Of a stretch of DNA of 64,000 nucleotides, positions 33,401 to 46,331 are shown piece by piece. The first letter of the stretch is position 1. Every line of letters begins with the position of its first letter. A program made the position numbers and the translations under genes. The stretch comes from Siderastrea radians (Eukaryota > Cnidaria > Anthozoa > Scleractinia > Rhizangiidae): the NCBI GenBank assembly GCA_964017195.1, contig OZ024892.1, positions 14,788,071 to 14,852,070 on the forward strand. The letters run 5' to 3'. Under the pieces are notes generated by a model, which saw only the letters and a list, made by a program, of their open reading frames with translations, made no database searches and was not told where the DNA came from.

Positions 33401-36400
33401 CTGATTACAGCTATCCAATTACAAGAAGTTCAAATTGGACAGCTGTAATTGGACACCCACATGATCACCCTCCAATTACATATCAAATAGGCACCCGGAG
33501 AACCAATCACAATCAAGCATTTTGTTATAGATACGATAAATAAAAAATCGACTTAATTTAACGAGGGTGACATTTGACAGTAATTAAACTGATAACTGAT
33601 AGCTGAGTCATTCTAAGAAATTTCTGGAATAGTTGCACATTCAAAGAGCCAGTACTGCTCCTGATATTCCTTTTTTTTTCTGTCAAATAAATTAGCCCCT
33701 TGGAGAAGTCAAATATGTCTGCCTTTTTTTAGAGATACAAGTATAATTATGTTGATCCTAGATGTGAATATTTTGAATTGTCTTGTATACAAATCCCGGG
33801 GGGGGGACTCCCATATGAAAGTGACGGGGATGCTCATCGGAAAATTAGAATTAACACCCTAAAGGAGACCAATCTGGGCGTGGCTCCGGCTTTATTTAAC
33901 CCCTAAGGGAGACCATGCAAAAACAGCAGCTAAATAAGACCTATACAGATGTTAATTGCGCTAAGATGTTGCAATCGAATGCTGTCTTCTATGAGTAAAT
34001 TTTAACAACGGTGATTTGTGCGCTGCTCTAGACCACTAACACAGTATAATACAGATATTTCATCACACACAACCCTAAGCGATACCTGTGTGGGTAAAAA
34101 TATTGGCTTTCCGTCCTCAACACTCTAAGTGAGACCAAAATCTGCAATATTTACAACCCTAAGCGAGACGACGAGCATCCCCGTCACTTTCATATGGGAG
34201 TCCCCCCCGGGATACAAATTGATGTTCTTTTGCTTTTCCTCAGGAATCCAACACCTGGAATCATAATCAATAAGGTACTGACAAGCAAGGATCATTCTCT
34301 GCAAAATCACATTCATTTAAATACCGTATTTACCCGCGTATAGGCCGCACCCGCGTATAGGCCGCACCCGCGTATAGGCCGCACCCGCGTATAGGCCGCA
34401 CCCGCGTATAGGCCGCACCCCAAACTTGTGATCTAATCTTGGGGAAAAAAATAATTTCTTAACTATACAAGAAGAAGAATCGAGTTTCGAGTCGAGAAAC
34501 TAATGAGCTTGTCGCTTGAGTGATCTAACGAGAAATGAATCGGACAAACCGACCGAACTTGATCGCGAGCGTTATTGTTTACAGATCCGTGTGTCGAAAA
34601 TGAGGTGCAAGCGTCGCCGTTTTGTGCGATCAAATAATGACAAATGATACACATGCGTTTAGAATTCGCTGCTCCTTTCCTCATAGGGTAAATTAACCAC
34701 TCGGAGTTTTTAATGTTATGGAAATTGTTGCGATAATTCTCAAAACGGCTATTTGACAAAATGCTCTAACGTAAAGTCGCTCGAAAAAAACTCAAGCTTT
34801 TCCCTGTTGTTGCGTAAAACAGGCATTTCATGGGCTCAGCGTAGTGACAAGCTTTGTATCAGCGATGCTAAATTTCCGATTGTTTAAGAATTTACACATT
34901 TACAGTTGAAACAGGAAGGCAAAACGTCTGTCGAGAGTGAGAGTTGTATCAAGAGCATCGTTGCGTTACGCATTGTGTATTTTTAACAAGGTTTCAAATT
35001 TCGCTTTTGACGTATGCAAATTAACGTGCGTAGGGGTAAAAATAAATCACCTCTTATTTATCGCTGAAGACATGACAATGTGTATTAAACTTCGAAACTG
35101 TGATATTTTATATCAGTTTCATTTATGACTTTTTCTTTTTATGACGGGTTCAGTGTATTTTTCGTGTAGTTCACAAATAAACAAACGTGGTTTTACGTGA
35201 ACAGCATCGAAAGGGCTTCGCGGCTTGACATGCAAACTTCGTTGGACTTCATCCAATAACAAACATATTCGGAAACTAGATACGCTCATTGCAGCGGAGA
35301 GAAGCAAAATTCTTCGAAGGCATGGATTAACTTAACCTCATACGATACATTCAATCAAACTGTCAAGCTTTCAGTAACTTTGTTGACTCTGTGTGTGTCG
35401 GGAAATTTTGCATATTAATGAGCTCAAAACTCTTGTACCCGTGTATAAGCTGCACCCCAAATTTTGAACGTTTTTTTCCTTGAAAAAAGTGCGGCCTATA
35501 CGCGGGTAAATACGTTAATTTTTTTCTGTTACTATCTCCCTTACGTGTATAAAGCTCCTAACAGTTCTGTAAAAGAACTAAAATACACACTGTCTCACTA
35601 AACAACTATATGTTGCTGTACCTGAAGCATTTCTTGACCAACACAACAGTAACCCAAGACAAAGTTCTAGTCAAGGTGGTTAACCTTAACCAAACACTCC
35701 ATTAAAGTAAATTAAATTGTTGAAGCAATGCCACACGTTTGTATATTGTACTCACCACAGGATATCACAGTTTTCAGCAATGCGATCTTGCCTTATTAAC
35801 TGGTTGTGTTATTTCTAATGTTTATTACCACTCCTCATTACACAAGCCATTAGCTCCTTCCTCACAACAAAATGGTTTCAGCACACCCATATTTGGGCCA
35901 ACCCAATACAAATGACCTGTCATTGTAGAAGCCTGTAGCCTTTCCTTCCTCCCTGACTTTTCTTCTCCTCTCATCTCCCTTAGCCTTCCCTTTCAACTCT
36001 TTCTCTTGTTAGTATCACTATGAGTACTGCTGCACAATACTTAATTTGCTTTTCCTGGGCACATGAAGATGTACATGTGTTCAAATAAACCACTTTATTG
36101 TTCTAGCTTCTTCTCTAACCTTAAAATTAACCCTTTAACTCCCAGAGTCAGTTATGGAGACATTTTAAGTGGTACTTTTGAGTCGGTGGATGAAATCCTA
36201 TGGTGTGACCATTCAAACGAAACCTCTTTTAATTGGGTGATTCCAGAAAATATCCATACCCTACCACGGGCGGCATCTTCATCTAGACCCCCCCTTGCCT
36301 TAGGAAATTCCAAAATCCTTAACCCCCCCTTGCCCTCGGAATTCCAAACCGTTCTACCCCCCATGCCTTCGGAATTCCGTATTCATTCAACCCCCCCCTT

Positions 36401-39400
36401 AGGAATTGCCGCTTTTTACTTCCAACTGATTTGAAAAGCCCTCTCTATATTCCAAACACCTTTATTTAATGGAAATTAATCCTTTCGCTCCCTCCGAAAG
36501 AAAAAAATGTACATTCAGCACAGCAAACAATTAACGTTGCGTGATGACAAACAGCAGCCGACTGAGTGATATTTTTCATTGTAACCTTCCACGGCAAAAC
36601 GTACTCTACCGATAATCCATTAAGCATTAGAAAACTCAAATGGCTTTAAAGTCATTCCAACGTTTGGTCCAATGTTTAAACGTGTGTCTATAATTTTTGG
36701 TGTCGAGGGTGGCCGTGAAAAATTTGCATGCTGAATGCGACGTAAAATTTTAACAACAAAGCTAAAATTTTCCGAATTGAAATTGGAAATTCATAATTGC
36801 GTTTGCCAGACTCAAACCTGCCGTCAAAACCGAAACTGTTGAATGCAACCTATTCTAGAAATCGAAGGTTATGATGTTAGGAAAAGGATAAGAGTAAAAT
36901 AGCAAGCTTTTTTCCTGCAATTATTTTTAGTTCACAGTGAACGCAATTTGCATACTGTACTGCGGCCTCAAATAAATTGCGCCAGAACAAATCAAAGTTT
37001 TTCCTCGCACTTTATCCTTCGATTAAAATTAAAATTATAGTAAATGAAACTCACATTGAAATTCCAAGTCAGTGACAACTTTAAAAGAATTTGTACAAAA
37101 TAGTGAATGTAGTCTGATCAAAAGCGCATCAAATTTGCATAACACGTGAAATCTGACCTTTTAAGGTGATTCCATCGAAATAGAAGGAATGTTTAAAATT
37201 TTCTTAGACTTGGTCCAATTGGTAGTTACGTTTAGAACATTTTAAAAATGCGATAAAAAAGGGGCTGACCGAGCTTGTTTTGGCACAACATGGATAGCCA
37301 TTGATAGCAACTATTACACCCGCAAGGTTTTCCTGAGAATCCCTAGTAATCAGAAATGAGAGCTATAATTGAATTAAAAAGTCATTGCTTATTTTGAAAT
37401 ATTAGAGCAGTTCAACAAAATAGACATTTTCTTGCACCGTATACTATTTTAGTTGAACAGGAAATCAGAATATGTAGAAAATTAAAGTGCTACTATGATC
37501 AAAAAATCACTTTTATTTTTTCTTCGGATTTCGAAACTATGTTTGTTAAACACTCCTCAAGCGAAATTATAAGCGTTAATTTTGAGAAGAAGACCGTTAA
37601 TTTAAACTGCAATTTTCCGGTTTAATGGTCCGCCATTATTACACCAGAAAGGATACAATGACGTCATACACGCAAGAGCTGTAGAATGTAGTGTGTGAAC
37701 GCGGCTTACAAATTATGCAAAACACGAGTTTGAGAGTGTGAAAGCTCAAAACTCCCGTGCTGCATACTAAATAAGGCACTTTCACACACACTCCATTCTA
37801 CATCTCTTGCGCGTATGACGTCATTGTATCCTTTCTGGTGTAATAATGGCGGACCATTAAAACGGAAAATTGCAGTTTAAATTAACGGTCTTCTTCTCAA
37901 AATTAAGGCTTATAATTTCGCTTGGGGAGTGTTTAATAAACATAGTTTCGAAATCCGAAGAAAAAATAAAAGTGATTTTTTGATCATAGTAGCACTTTAA
38001 GAATTTGCCACTGGCGTACATACCCTGCTGTACCTAAAGACGTGTTCTTTTTGGCATTTAAATAAAAATATCTCAAAGCAGAATTTTTAACTTTTCTTGA
38101 AATCGTGATATATTATTCTCAACGATGTGCCATTTGCTTGTATGTATTAAAAGATAGGAGTCACCGAGCTCGTTTAGGAGAAAACAATTAGCTATTTCTC
38201 TGAACTGTTCAGTTTTCATAGAAAACCTATCAAGTTTCGAAGGTGCATGCGCTCATGCGCGGACTAATCACGCCAAAAATGATGCGCAGAAAGGATGCGC
38301 AATGCAATTGAAAGGAATCACCTTAAATGAACGTCGCATGGTATGTAACGCAACAATTTCACATGTGTCTCGATATCTGCTTTAATATAGGGACTGAAAA
38401 CCCTTTGCTGCAATCTACAGTATTGTATTCGAGTAAAACAATCGAAGAAAAACCTACGATTGCTTTTGTGACCGATGGCAAGTGAACATTTTTCAGCCGT
38501 CATGTTAGCATAAACTTTTTATTGACCATGACCATTGAAATGTGTCTCCAGCATGTTGAATTAAGTTGAATGTGTCTCATGTTTACGAGTGAATCATCGT
38601 CCTTAGATAAGTCGTTTTTGACAAGTTTTTCTTGAAGAGACTTAACTACACCAAACTGGAAGTTACTCTCCTGAAAATCCCCCCATGCCTTCGGAATTCC
38701 AGTCCAATAAACCCCCCCCCCCCCCCATGTCCTCGGAATTCCAGTCGACGTAACCCCCCTCCCCTTCGAAATTCCGAGATGCTGCCCGTGGTATGGGTAT
38801 GGATATTTTCTGGAACCACCCATTAGCAGTACTTTCACAAAGTACTATGTAATATATTTAAGTATTTTCCAAATGAATTTGGGACTTGTCTTGAATTCTC
38901 ATTTTGGGTGCTCTTGGGAGTAAAATAAAGGGTTAAGGAACTTTTGATGATGTTATGACTGATATTTCTGTACTGATGCTTTTTCATTCTTTAGCCCAAT
39001 GGGAAAGATGTTTACCATGGGGTCCTAAAAGACTATACTGGCAGGGTAAGACTAAGGATTTAGCTAACACATTTTTTAATATGTAAAATAAAGATTATTG
39101 GCCTAAACTGCCGGAACAAAATTTGGCAAAACTGGCAATTTTTGCTATCATCATTATCATCATCATTGTCAGCACCATGAGACATACACATGTAAGACCT
39201 TGAGGTTTCTGTAGTCAAGAGATAAGTCAGAAACCCAAAGGGGGTGGAGGGTAGAGGGTCTTAAAATATCCTTGGAAATTTTTGTCATGAAGCGTGGATC
39301 CCGAAGCCTTTATCTACTTGGAGCCTGGACAAAAATGCCGTTTCTGGACAAATGGAGCCATGGAGTGAAGTGATGGAGCTGTAGAAAACCCAAATTTTCC

Positions 39401-42400
39401 CTCTTAGAGCCCTGTAGCCCTACAGTTTTTAGGCAGGAGCTGTGGAGCCCTAAACCCCTTTGGGACCCTAATGAGTGTGAGAGGTTGACCAGCCCTCCTC
39501 AGATTTGTCAGGACCATTATTGGCCATCTTGTTCAGGTTTCCTGCTAGGCCTTCACAGCTATGTAAGCTAGATCCCTTTGGCAGCAATCTCCGACTCCAC
39601 CCTTTCTCATCTCCCACAGATAAGGATGTTAGGTGTTGGACTTTGGGAGACAATTTTGCCAACAGTGCACGTGACACTAATACTATGCACTGGACTTTTG
39701 TCTTTATTAATGACAAATAAATACACTGTACAATCAGCTGGCCCTTACTGCCTACTGGTCATGCCAGTGCTACAAATAACAGTCAGACCTGACATTGTCT
39801 GGCCAGATTTCTGAATGTGCCAGACATTGTGTTCATGCACAGAAATTACTGACAGATATTGTTTTGAATTCAAGATCTCATTCACTGGTCACATTAATTT
39901 TGCTACTACTGAGGTCCTTTAAAATAAGCAATCCCATTCTTTTGCTTTAAGGCAAAACCCTCTCTGAAGTTATGTAAAAAGAGCTAAACAATCTGAAATA
40001 ATTGCCCCATAATGCATTTGCGAGAATCATTTAATATGTCATGTATGCTGATGAATCGTGTCTTGGCTGTGGTGGTTGCCAGTGTCCAACTGATTCTTCA
40101 ATGCAGTGCATGTCTAAGCAAAACAAAGATTTGTGCCAAGGGAGAAAAATTATTTCCAACACTGCATGTTAAGCTCCCTTTGAGAGGGCTGATCAGTGAT
40201 TGTTTTATCTTGTTTTTAAGACTGTGAATCCAGACAATTTCTTAAATATCCTGAAAGGAGACAAAGATGCCATGAGGGGGATTGGCAGTGGTAAAGTGAT
40301 TGACAGGTTTGTTAATTTAGTCTTGGCTTATCTATGCTTGTTTGAATAGTCAGCAAAAAGGCCTGGGCACTCGTTACAACTTTGACGTGTGTGCAATCAA
40401 ATTTCAGCATGTGTTTGGTACCCCTGACTGAAACTCTTGTTGCTTGGACATGCATTGTAATAAATTAAGGAATTGTTTGCAATGTTGCTTACAGTTTTGT
40501 TCAGTGTGTCCAGACCTTGATTTGCTTGGTGGCCTTTTGGTAGCTTAAGACATCCCTGGTAGAAACCCTATACAGGATCCTACAGGATTTTCTAGGATTC
40601 TGTAAGTTCACACGGGATCCTACCCAGGATCCTAAATGGCATTATGTTTTATAGGATCCTACTCAGGATCCTGCTCAAGATTGTCTAGGCTCCTGTTTAG
40701 GATCCTATAGGATCTTGTTTAGGATCCTGTAGGATCCTATAGGATCTTGTTTAGGATCCTGTAGGATCCTATAGGATCTTAATCTGAGGTTCCTCAGTTT
40801 AGGATCCTATAGGATCCTACAGGATATTATGTAGTCAGGTTGCAATGTTTAAGCTCCATCAAATGAAATAATATTCAAAGTAATAATCAAACAAAATTGA
40901 TTCGTAAGCTTGCAGCTTTCTGCGGACTGCTGACATGGCGTGCAAAAGCAGTGCTACTAATTATTGCACTACTTGATAAGTATGAATTATTGAATGATAA
41001 GAGGAAATTGGTTGGTTTCCTTGGAGCTACAGTGTACTAATGTCTGGTTTTGATGCATCCTCAGTGGACCAAATGACCATGTTTTTGTTTACTTTACCGA
41101 CCATGGTGCACCTGGACTTATTGCTTTCCCATTTGGTGAGGTGAGTTTTGGCTGACAGCCCACCCATCCCTGGCTTATTAAACCACTGTCACCAATATGG
41201 TAACATTGCGGTCTAGTAATACCCATTTTTTCCTTTTTTTTTTGCCAGTCACTTGCCCCAAACTTCTGGTTTCCCTTGGCCAAACAAATTCTCATTGCAG
41301 ACATTCGGTAAACATAATCATTATCTTCGGTCCTTAACACCACTTGGGCTCGTATCTTGAGTGACGGTAATGATATTTTGCATCCTAAGGGGAGGGAGAA
41401 CAACAGCAGGGTGTAACGCCCTTAGGGCTTTTCTTGTTTCCTTTTGTTGGCCCTCTCTGGGGTTGGCTGAGTCTCTTCAGACCAGAACGTACTTGGTCTT
41501 TTACTACTTCAAACACCTTAGCAAGAAACAAGAGGGTACTTATTGTAAAAATGAGAGCACTCTTCTGTCTTGGCCTATCCAGTTTTCCCTAGAAACTGTT
41601 GTCAGATGAATTTGGACCCTGATATACAGTGTAACGAACCCCTATATATAACAAAGACCCCTATATAACAAACCATATTTTACAGCCCAGTAATAGTGAA
41701 ATGTATGAAAAAGAACCCTGGTATAATAAACCCCAGTTATAACAAACCCCAGTTATAACGAATACATGATGCCAGTCCCTTGGCACTTCATTGTAGCGGG
41801 GTTCAACTGTAGTACAGTAATTTACTTGAACAGCATTCTTGTTACTTAACCTTGGGCATTAAACATTATGACATGCATGGTGTAGTCAGGACTGTACAAT
41901 CTTTCACTTCCTTTATAATTCCTAGCTTCATTGTTTTTCTTCAGCTTATGGCCAAAGACTTGATTGATGCCATCAATTACATGTCCGAAAACAAGAAATA
42001 CAGTAGGGTATGTATTCTGACAAATTGAATGCCTTGTTAACAGTCTGTGTTATGCTTAGGTTTAATAGTAAATAATTGCTGTTATAATTGCAGCTAGTTC
42101 AGTTGTGTTTATGATCTCTCCTAGATGGTATTCTACATTGAAGCATGCGAATCAGGCTCCATGTTTTACAACAAACTAAAGAAAAATATCGATGGTATGT
42201 CAATCTACTGCTTTTTATTTATACATGTGTGGCAATCAATAAAAAGTTTTTTGCAAGCCAAGAAGCTCATTATGCCTGCTCTCACTGTCAGTGTGTCTGA
42301 GCTGCTCCATGTGTCTACACAAAATTATGTCGGTAAGAATCAGTATTGCTACTCTCCTTGAGTGGGATGCCTTTCAATTGCATAAGTTAGTCTCCCGCTT

Positions 42401-45400
42401 CCCTCAAAGCATTTTGAAAGACAAAGGCGAGTAAAGTGTCCTGTCTAAGGAGACATTCACATAAGGCAGAGGCCTGAGCCAGGCTGCATTTAACCCCTGT
42501 AACTTAAGAGAGGATTTTCTACAACCAGCTGCTGTGCTTCAAAGGATTTTCCAGTACTCTTGTGGCATCTGTCATAGATATTGATTGGCCTTTAGACGAG
42601 CACTTCACAAGGTACCCAGGAGACAGTTTTGAAATCCACACTGACCAGGAGGGGTGGTGAATGGTCTTTCAAAAAACTAGGATCCCGGAATTTTTACCTA
42701 AATTGTGAGCATCTCGCAGTTTTGTTTTTTTTTTTTAGCAATTCTTTGCGTCTCAGAGTCTCGACTATTTGGCAAACCAGTCTCTGGGTCTCAGTCGTTT
42801 TGCAAAGCTGTTTCCGAGTCTTAACTTTTAGAAGGCTATAAAGTGAATCGCAAAGTTCTGATGTGCTTCAGTAACATCACTCCATGTTATAGTCGTCAAT
42901 AACTCAATTTTTAACCTTTGAGAAATATGTTTGTCCTAAAAAATCTTGAGCTCACTTTCAGAAAACTCTGAAACCTCATCTTCCATTCTAAAAATTGAAA
43001 GGTCTCAAGCTCGCACAAAAAATAATTGTCTCACAAAATCTGGAATTTACCACTCACCACCCCTACCATACCCACTATACTAGCAGATACGCTGCACTCA
43101 AAAAGAAGCCACACCCTGAGTTTACAAACTCAAATAATTTGTACCTAATTGAGCACTTGAAAGTTTTTTCTAATGGTTTTTTTTTGTAACTTTTTATGGG
43201 GCAGCAAACTATGAAGTGCTTTAAATTTGAAGAAAAAAATCAAGAAATGCATGTGAAGCAGAGTTTGTGGACTCTTAGGCCGCGGCTACACGAGCGATTT
43301 TTTGCTTGCGATTGTGATGCGATTTTTTTGAAAATTGTCGCGTCACCAGCGCGCGGAGAAAATCGCATGTGTAGCCACCCTCGCACAGGTGATGTGACAG
43401 ATGAAAAAATCGCAGGAAAAAATCGCGAGAAATTCAATGAGTTGAATTTTTTGTGACAAAATCACGGACTTCGTCAGAGGGTGGCTACACGTGATTTTCA
43501 CCGCGCGCTAGCGACGGGACGATTTCAAAAAAATCGCATCACCATCGCAAGCAAAAAATCGCTCGTGTAGCCGCGGCTTTAATCTCAGAATCCAAAGAAC
43601 CCTTTCCAGTCTAGCTTCTTGTAGATAAACTGCACCAACTATTAGAATGAAAATTTTAAGTAAAAATTGTTCAGCCTATTTGCCAGCTGTTATAGTAAGT
43701 TAATAGGATTTTTTTTTCCACTGGACCCTAGTTTTAAAACAGACAACTAATCATGTCAAATGTTCAGCATACTATCACTCTTTGATGAGTGTCCCTCCTC
43801 TAACACTGTAAAGAGCAAGAATGTTACAGAGATTTGCCACTGTAAAGGGTGCAGAAAGCTAAGGGTTGTACCTTAAGTGAGTTTTTTTGTCATCAATCCC
43901 AGTGTATGCAACTACAGCAGCCAATCGTCATGAGTCATCTTATGCTTGCTACTATGACAAGAAAAGAAGAACGTACCTTGGAGATGTGTACTCTGTCATG
44001 TGGATGGAGAACTCTGATAAGGCATGTATAGTACTATCTATAATTTAGCCAAGAACTTAACATTAAATTATTTTAGTACTGTTTTCTCCTGTAATCAAAT
44101 TAACAGTTAGACTGCAAGTGGTCGTCATTTTTTCCTCCATCAGATCCAACACTGAGCAAATTTTGTAAAGCAATAATTGCTTTAATTATTATAATTCTAA
44201 TCATGGGATCATCACAGGATAATCATAGGATCCTTCTGAGGATCCTGTAAAATTTCTTTTAAATCTTACCTGCACAAGGTCCCTTTTAAGATCCCAGGAA
44301 ATGCTAAAAGATTCTAAACAGGGCAGGATTTTTAAAGGATCCTATGAGAATTCCTATTAGGATCCCATTTAGATTCTGTGTTCAGTTTCTGTCAGGAATG
44401 TTTCTATTGGTTGTTGCTTCATGTGATCTTCTCACACTGTCTACCAACTCAGTAAAGGGCTGCTCATCCATCCCATGGTACCTATGAGGACTAATGCTAA
44501 CCATGTGACAACATTTGGCAATGAAGATCAGGCAATGTTGACAATGGGTCTCTGTAAAAAAAAAATACCAGTTAAGCATTCTTGTTTTAATACATCTCAC
44601 CCATTTCCACTCCTAGATTCACCCTTGAATTCCAGCATACTTGTATAAATTAAGAGAGAGAAAAACAAATGAAAATGGTTTTTGTATTTAATGGGGTTGC
44701 TGCTTAAAAATATATATGCCGGAATGTACAGTGTACAGGCACCTGGGTTTAAGAGTTTTCCCCCTGACCAATAATTCGTTCAGTTTTAGGTGCAACCTGT
44801 TTGACCTATATACATTACAGGCACTTATACAGTGTTAACGTTAACTGGAAAAGTCCCGCCATTTGAACTTGAAACTCATGTGGCCAAAGCAACTTTGTCC
44901 ACAGTTGCCGGTTATAGTGTAATTGTAATTTTGTTGTTTTGTAGGTTGACCTGACTAAGGAATCGCTCTTGAAACAGTTTCAAGTCGTTAAAAAGGAGAC
45001 CAACACCAGCCATGTCAAGCAGTTTGGAGACTTGGTTTGTTAATATATTTTGCATAATCAGTAATAATTTGAATGTATTTATGATAAGTTTTTGCTTAAT
45101 GTTCCTTGTTTATTTATTTATTTATTTATTTATTTATTTTATTTCCCAGACATACATACACACACAGTTTCTCAGTTTTAATTAATTTCTAGTTTCAGGA
45201 CGTTAGATAGCTAATTAAATACCTCACTTGTGATGCACTTTCAGTCTTTGTACAGTTACAAAATGTTTTTTATCATGACTATCGATATTCTATAATCAAA
45301 TTGCATGGTGTTATTGTTTCCATATGGCAGTCTTTTGAAAATGAAGATTTGGATGACTACCAAGGTGATGGTAGTGGTGAAGGCTCTGGGATGTCACCAG

Positions 45401-46300
45401 ACAAGTACAAAGGCGATCCAATTGTAAGAACAGGTTCTGTCAGTAAATACTGTACATAGGATCTGTCCTTCTGGACAATTTATCATAATTATGCCTTGAA
45501 GATGTCATTTTATTATGAACAGTCCACTTGGTTGCAGAGAGACCAGACCTCTCAACACCTCGGATGACCACGCCTATATTACTGACTGTGCACTTGGCTC
45601 TGAAACACAAAGTTCATAAGGGTTCCTTAATAATTTCATTATTAAAGGCGATCCAGTCTAAAATTTATTTTATTAAAGTCCAAAATTGTTGATCAGTTTT
45701 GTAGTTGTACACTTTCCTATCACCTTTGCCCCTTAAAACAACAGGAACAACAGTAATCGTGAGACAGATGGTATTTACCTTAAAAACCTGGTACCTGCCT
45801 TAAACAGTGGCTCGCCCTACTATACGTAACAAGGCTCCCTTACCCCCCAGCTTTTCTGTTAGGATTCCCTAACAGTCAGCTAGTACTCGTTTATACCTCT
45901 GGGTAAAGAGAGACAATCTGGAGTAAAGTGCTTCTCTAAGAAAACAACATGCAGAGGCTACGGCTCAAACCACTGACCTTTCAATCTCCCGATCAAAATT
46001 CCCAAGCGATGATCACCACACTACCGCACCTCCATAGTTGATGCTAATGGTAATCATAGGTATGTTGTTGTTGTTCAATTTCAGACTGATGCTGTTCCCG
46101 CTCCAGATGTCCACCTTAGCATCCTTCAGAACCGTTTAAGGGATGCTGGCTCTGTGGCAGAAAAAGGGAAGATTGTTGGCGAAATAGAAGAACTGCTACG
46201 GGTATTTAAAAATTATAATAATTTAAAATTACAGTATTCACTATATTTATCCCATAATCTTAAAAACCACGGCAGGAAAATCCATCCAGAGTGAGAAATG

Positions 46301-46331
<31 letters not shown>

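Larger units (their letters stand above)
36127..38936. mobile_element. outer element of a three-level transposon nest
   Basis: Ends TTAACCCTTTAACTCCCA and GGGAGTAAAATAAAGGGTTAA. It includes the GTGACCATTCAAA core (about 36204) also seen at 13830-14080. It is split at about 36235 by the element ending at 38821. Without the insert it would be about 220 bp. Confidence 0.75.
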
